Shown: positions 13,590 to 15,948 of the stretch, piece by piece
Position numbering within the stretch: the first letter of the stretch is position 1
How the letters are laid out: every line of letters begins with the position of its first letter
Assembly: GCA_947575425.1 (NCBI GenBank)
Contig: CANPNQ010000005.1
Span: 1 to 15,948 of the forward strand
Length of the DNA: 15,948 nt
From: an uncultured Erysipelotrichaceae bacterium
Lineage (GTDB): Bacteria; Bacillota_I; Bacilli_A; Erysipelotrichales; Erysipelotrichaceae
Direction: 5' to 3'
Position numbers and translations under genes: made by a program
The notes under the pieces: model-generated
Seen by the model: the letters and a program-made list of their open reading frames with translations, nothing else
Database searches by the model: none
What the model was told of the DNA's origin: nothing

Positions 13590-14531
13590 CTATTTTTGCT
13601 TGTTTTGTTCAATATAATCCAATACCCGCTGTTCAAATTCCTTTGCGCTGTCCATTCCCATCTCACTTAAAATGAAATTAGTAACAGCGGATTCGATGAT
13701 GGCCGCCATAGAGCGTCCCTCTCTGACAGGAATGATGATCTTCGGCACATCGACGCCAAGGATATTGTCATACTTCTTATCCTCAATCCCGACCCGATCA
13801 TAATCCGCGTTCTTTTCCCATTGAACCAAACAGATTTCTAAGGACACCTCTGCTTTGGGAATGACCGAAGCGATACCGAACATTCTTTGCAGGTTGATCA
13901 CCCCGATGCCGCGTATTTCCAGCATTCCCCGTAGCATATCCGGAGATTTGCCTACGATCTTATTGTGGATGCGATAGATATCCACGCGATCATCCGCTAC
14001 GATCAGATGTCCTCGTTTTACGAGCTCCAAAGCAATCTCGGATTTTCCCATGCCGCTTTCCCCCCGTATCAGAACCCCTTTTCCATAGATACTGATCAGA
14101 CCGCCATGCAGCGTATCACTGGTTGCCAGCTGTTCATCCAAAAAGGCAACGATATCGACGATCAGTCTTGAGGTATGCGCATTGGAGATAAAAATCGGAA
14201 ATTTTTTGCGCTTCGCAATGCGTTTTAATAAGGGGGGACATTCATAATGCTTGGAGATGATGATGGCCGGGGTTTTCTCATTGGTGATGAAATCAAATGA
14301 CTTGCGCTGCTTATGCTCACTCATCGTTTTGATATAGGCAATCTCTTTATCACCGAGAATAACAAGCCGTTTTGCCTGAGAATGATCAAAATAGCCGGCT
14401 AGCTCCAAACCGGGACGATTGGTATCCGCAATCACGATCGCGCGTTCCAAGCTTTCCTCACTGCCGCAGATCTGTTCAAAGTTAAAATATTCCTGAAGTT
14501 TTCGTACAGTGATTGATTTTACTTCCTCCAT
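13590..14531 (-). CDS. hprK: HPr kinase/phosphorylase
   Basis: 313 residues (Bacillus HprK/P is about 310). A bifunctional sensor enzyme that phosphorylates HPr on Ser46 using ATP or PPi when glycolytic intermediates are high, and removes the phosphate by phosphorolysis, releasing PPi; it controls carbon catabolite repression. Catalytic His142 in LHGGLISIYG, Walker A GESGMGKS (157-164), ADDRVD (179-184), the family signature MLEIRGIGVINL (203-214) and the C-terminal VREGRSMAAIIE (269-280), a variant of R-x-G-R-N-x-A-x-I-I-E. The start at 14531 is one base after the uvrA stop, with GGAGGGG in the uvrA end as ribosome site. The next gene, 67 bases downstream, carries a PpaX-like domain. Confidence 0.97.
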   Translation of the reverse strand: MEEVKSITVRKLQEYFNFEQICGSEESLERAIVIADTNRPGLELAGYFDHSQAKRLVILGDKEIAYIKTMSEHKQRKSFDFITNEKTPAIIISKHYECPPLLKRIAKRKKFPIFISNAHTSRLIVDIVAFLDEQLATSDTLHGGLISIYGKGVLIRGESGMGKSEIALELVKRGHLIVADDRVDIYRIHNKIVGKSPDMLRGMLEIRGIGVINLQRMFGIASVIPKAEVSLEICLVQWEKNADYDRVGIEDKKYDNILGVDVPKIIIPVREGRSMAAIIESAVTNFILSEMGMDSAKEFEQRVLDYIEQNKQK

Positions 14532-14532
14532 C

Positions 14533-15948
14533 TTACCCCTCCAGTGTCTTTTTCAGATATTGTGCTGTATAGCTTTCTTTTACCTCGCATATTTCTTCGG
14601 GTGTACCTACTGCCAAGATCGTGCCTCCTTCATCGCCCCCCTCAGGACCAAGGTCAATGATATGATCGGCACATTTAATGACATCGAGATTATGTTCAAT
14701 AACAAGTACGGTATCACCGTTATCTACGATACGCTGTAATACCTCAAGCAGTTTTTTTACATCGTGAGTATGAAGTCCGGTGGTCGGTTCATCCAAGACA
14801 AAGATCGTTTTACCTGTGGCTTTGCGCTGTAATTCACTTGCCAGCTTGACGCGCTGTGCTTCTCCTCCCGATAAGGTAGTAGCGCTTTGTCCCAACTTGA
14901 TATAGCCAAGTCCGACATCCTTCAAGGTCTGAAGCTTATGGCGGATCTTTGCGACATTTGCAAAGAAGTCGATGGCTTCTTCCACACTCATTTCCAATAC
15001 ATCATAGATGTTTTTGCCTTTGTAGGTGACCTGTAAGGTTTCTTCATTGTAGCGCTTCCCGCCGCATTCCTCACAAGGCACGTAGACATCCGGTAAAAAG
15101 TGCATGGAGATGCGCAAGATTCCATCACCCTGACAGGCTTCACAGCGTCCCCCCTTCACATTGAAGGAAAAGCGTCCCTTTTCATAACCGCGCATTTTCG
15201 CATCGGGTGTCTGCGCAAACAGATCGCGAATGTCATCAAACACACCGGTATAGGTGGCTGGATTGGAGCGAGGTGTTCTGCCGATAGGATCCTGTGAAAT
15301 ATCGATGATTTTATCGATATGCTGTAATCCTTTGATCTTTTTGTGCTTGCCCGCTTTGATTTTCGCTCTGCCCAATTCATGCATGATGCCCTTGGACAGC
15401 ACCTCGTTCACAAGGGAGGATTTTCCGCTTCCCGATACGCCTGTGACGACAATAAGCTTTCCTAAGGGGAATTTTACGCTGATATGCTTCAGGTTATTCT
15501 CATGAGCATCGATAACCTCAAGATATTTTTTATTGCCCTTACGTCTTTGTTTCGGGACTTCAATACGCATCTTTCCGCTAAGATATTGTCCGGTGATGGA
15601 TTGCTCGTTTTGCATGACCTCTTGTGGCGTACCATAGGCGACAACTTTTCCGCCATGGACACCGGCACCCGGTCCGATATCGATGATGTAATCACTGGCG
15701 CGCATCGTATCTTCATCATGTTCCACAACGATGAGAGAATTGCCCAAATCCCGCATATTTTTTAATGTAGCGATCAAACGATCATTATCCCGCTGATGCA
15801 AACCGATGCTCGGCTCATCCAGCACATACAAAACACCGCTTAAATGAGAACCGATCTGGGTTGCTAATCGAATGCGCTGTGCTTCTCCGCCCGATAAGCT
15901 ACCGGCCAAACGATCTAAGGTCAGATACGATAAGCCGACATTGCTTAA
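14533..15948 (-). CDS. uvrA: Excinuclease ABC subunit A, C-terminal half (partial)
   Basis: 471 codons plus stop, open to the right edge; full UvrA is about 940 residues, so the N-terminal half is off-window. UvrA finds DNA damage for UvrB in nucleotide excision repair. Visible in order: NBD1 signature [19 protein letters not shown] and Walker [20 protein letters not shown]2 Walker [16 protein letters not shown]; the zinc module CEACQGDG...[12 protein letters not shown]2 signature [17 protein letters not shown] and Walker [15 protein letters not shown]. All motifs are intact. The reading frame continues upstream of the internal ATG at 15909 to the window end ([16 protein letters not shown]), so that ATG is not the start. 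First visible gene of the uvrA-hprK-lgt::ppaX-trxB operon. Confidence 0.97.
   Translation of the reverse strand, partial: LSNVGLSYLTLDRLAGSLSGGEAQRIRLATQIGSHLSGVLYVLDEPSIGLHQRDNDRLIATLKNMRDLGNSLIVVEHDEDTMRASDYIIDIGPGAGVHGGKVVAYGTPQEVMQNEQSITGQYLSGKMRIEVPKQRRKGNKKYLEVIDAHENNLKHISVKFPLGKLIVVTGVSGSGKSSLVNEVLSKGIMHELGRAKIKAGKHKKIKGLQHIDKIIDISQDPIGRTPRSNPATYTGVFDDIRDLFAQTPDAKMRGYEKGRFSFNVKGGRCEACQGDGILRISMHFLPDVYVPCEECGGKRYNEETLQVTYKGKNIYDVLEMSVEEAIDFFANVAKIRHKLQTLKDVGLGYIKLGQSATTLSGGEAQRVKLASELQRKATGKTIFVLDEPTTGLHTHDVKKLLEVLQRIVDNGDTVLVIEHNLDVIKCADHIIDLGPEGGDEGGTILAVGTPEEICEVKESYTAQYLKKTLEG

Overview
The window is 15.9 kb of Bacillota-type chromosome of moderate GC. Evidence is the gene set (HPr kinase/phosphorylase, Lgt, TrxB, a CarD/CdnL-type regulator, an ABC-F ATPase of the YfmR/Uup type), strong Shine-Dalgarno sites and many U-tailed intrinsic terminators. 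The order uvrA-hprK-lgt-ppaX-like-trxB is a known Bacillota arrangement. Fusion of the Lgt and PpaX-like parts makes me think of the Erysipelotrichia, but that placement is an inference. I see no phage, transposon, CRISPR, tRNA or rRNA; this looks like core chromosome with a few small accessory genes.

Layout. 1-768 (-): N-terminal part of a CLC anion channel/antiporter, cut by the left edge. 898-1410 (+): signal peptidase I. 1457-3460 (-): a TetR-family repressor and an MFS exporter, with one near-identical 25-bp operator in front of each gene. 3585-3865 (+): two very small genes or candidates, one with its own terminator. 3876-4760 (-): a diacylglycerol-kinase-family lipid kinase. 5063-6260 (+): a two-gene ThrE-type exporter (YjjP/YjjB halves). 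6502-6996 (+): CarD-family RNA polymerase-binding regulator. 7089-7361 (-): a stand-alone 90-residue ParB/Srx-fold-like protein with its own promoter and dyads. 7592-9361 (+): ABC-F ATPase whose first Walker B aspartate is valine. 9452-9871 (+): GNAT acetyltransferase. 9899-10960 (-): family 2 glycosyltransferase with a repeat-rich C-terminal half. 11151-15948 (-): an operon reading uvrA (N-terminus cut by the right edge), hprK, an Lgt-HAD fusion, and trxB.

How they work together. In the uvrA operon the genes are tightly packed (1-nt gap uvrA/hprK, 22-nt overlap fusion/trxB). HprK/P dephosphorylates HPr(Ser-P) by phosphorolysis and releases pyrophosphate; the HAD half of the downstream fusion looks like PpaX, which removes that pyrophosphate. 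Here that half is joined to the cytoplasmic end of the membrane enzyme Lgt. The TetR/MFS pair is a self-contained drug- or metabolite-responsive efflux module.

A recurring feature is that several genes end inside their own terminator: the stop codon lies in the loop, at the loop edge or beside the stem in at least five clear cases. The points most worth a second look are the Lgt-PpaX fusion, the Walker B change in the ABC-F protein, the ParB-like mini-protein with its control region, and the small plus-strand transcript(s) around 3.55-3.9 kb.
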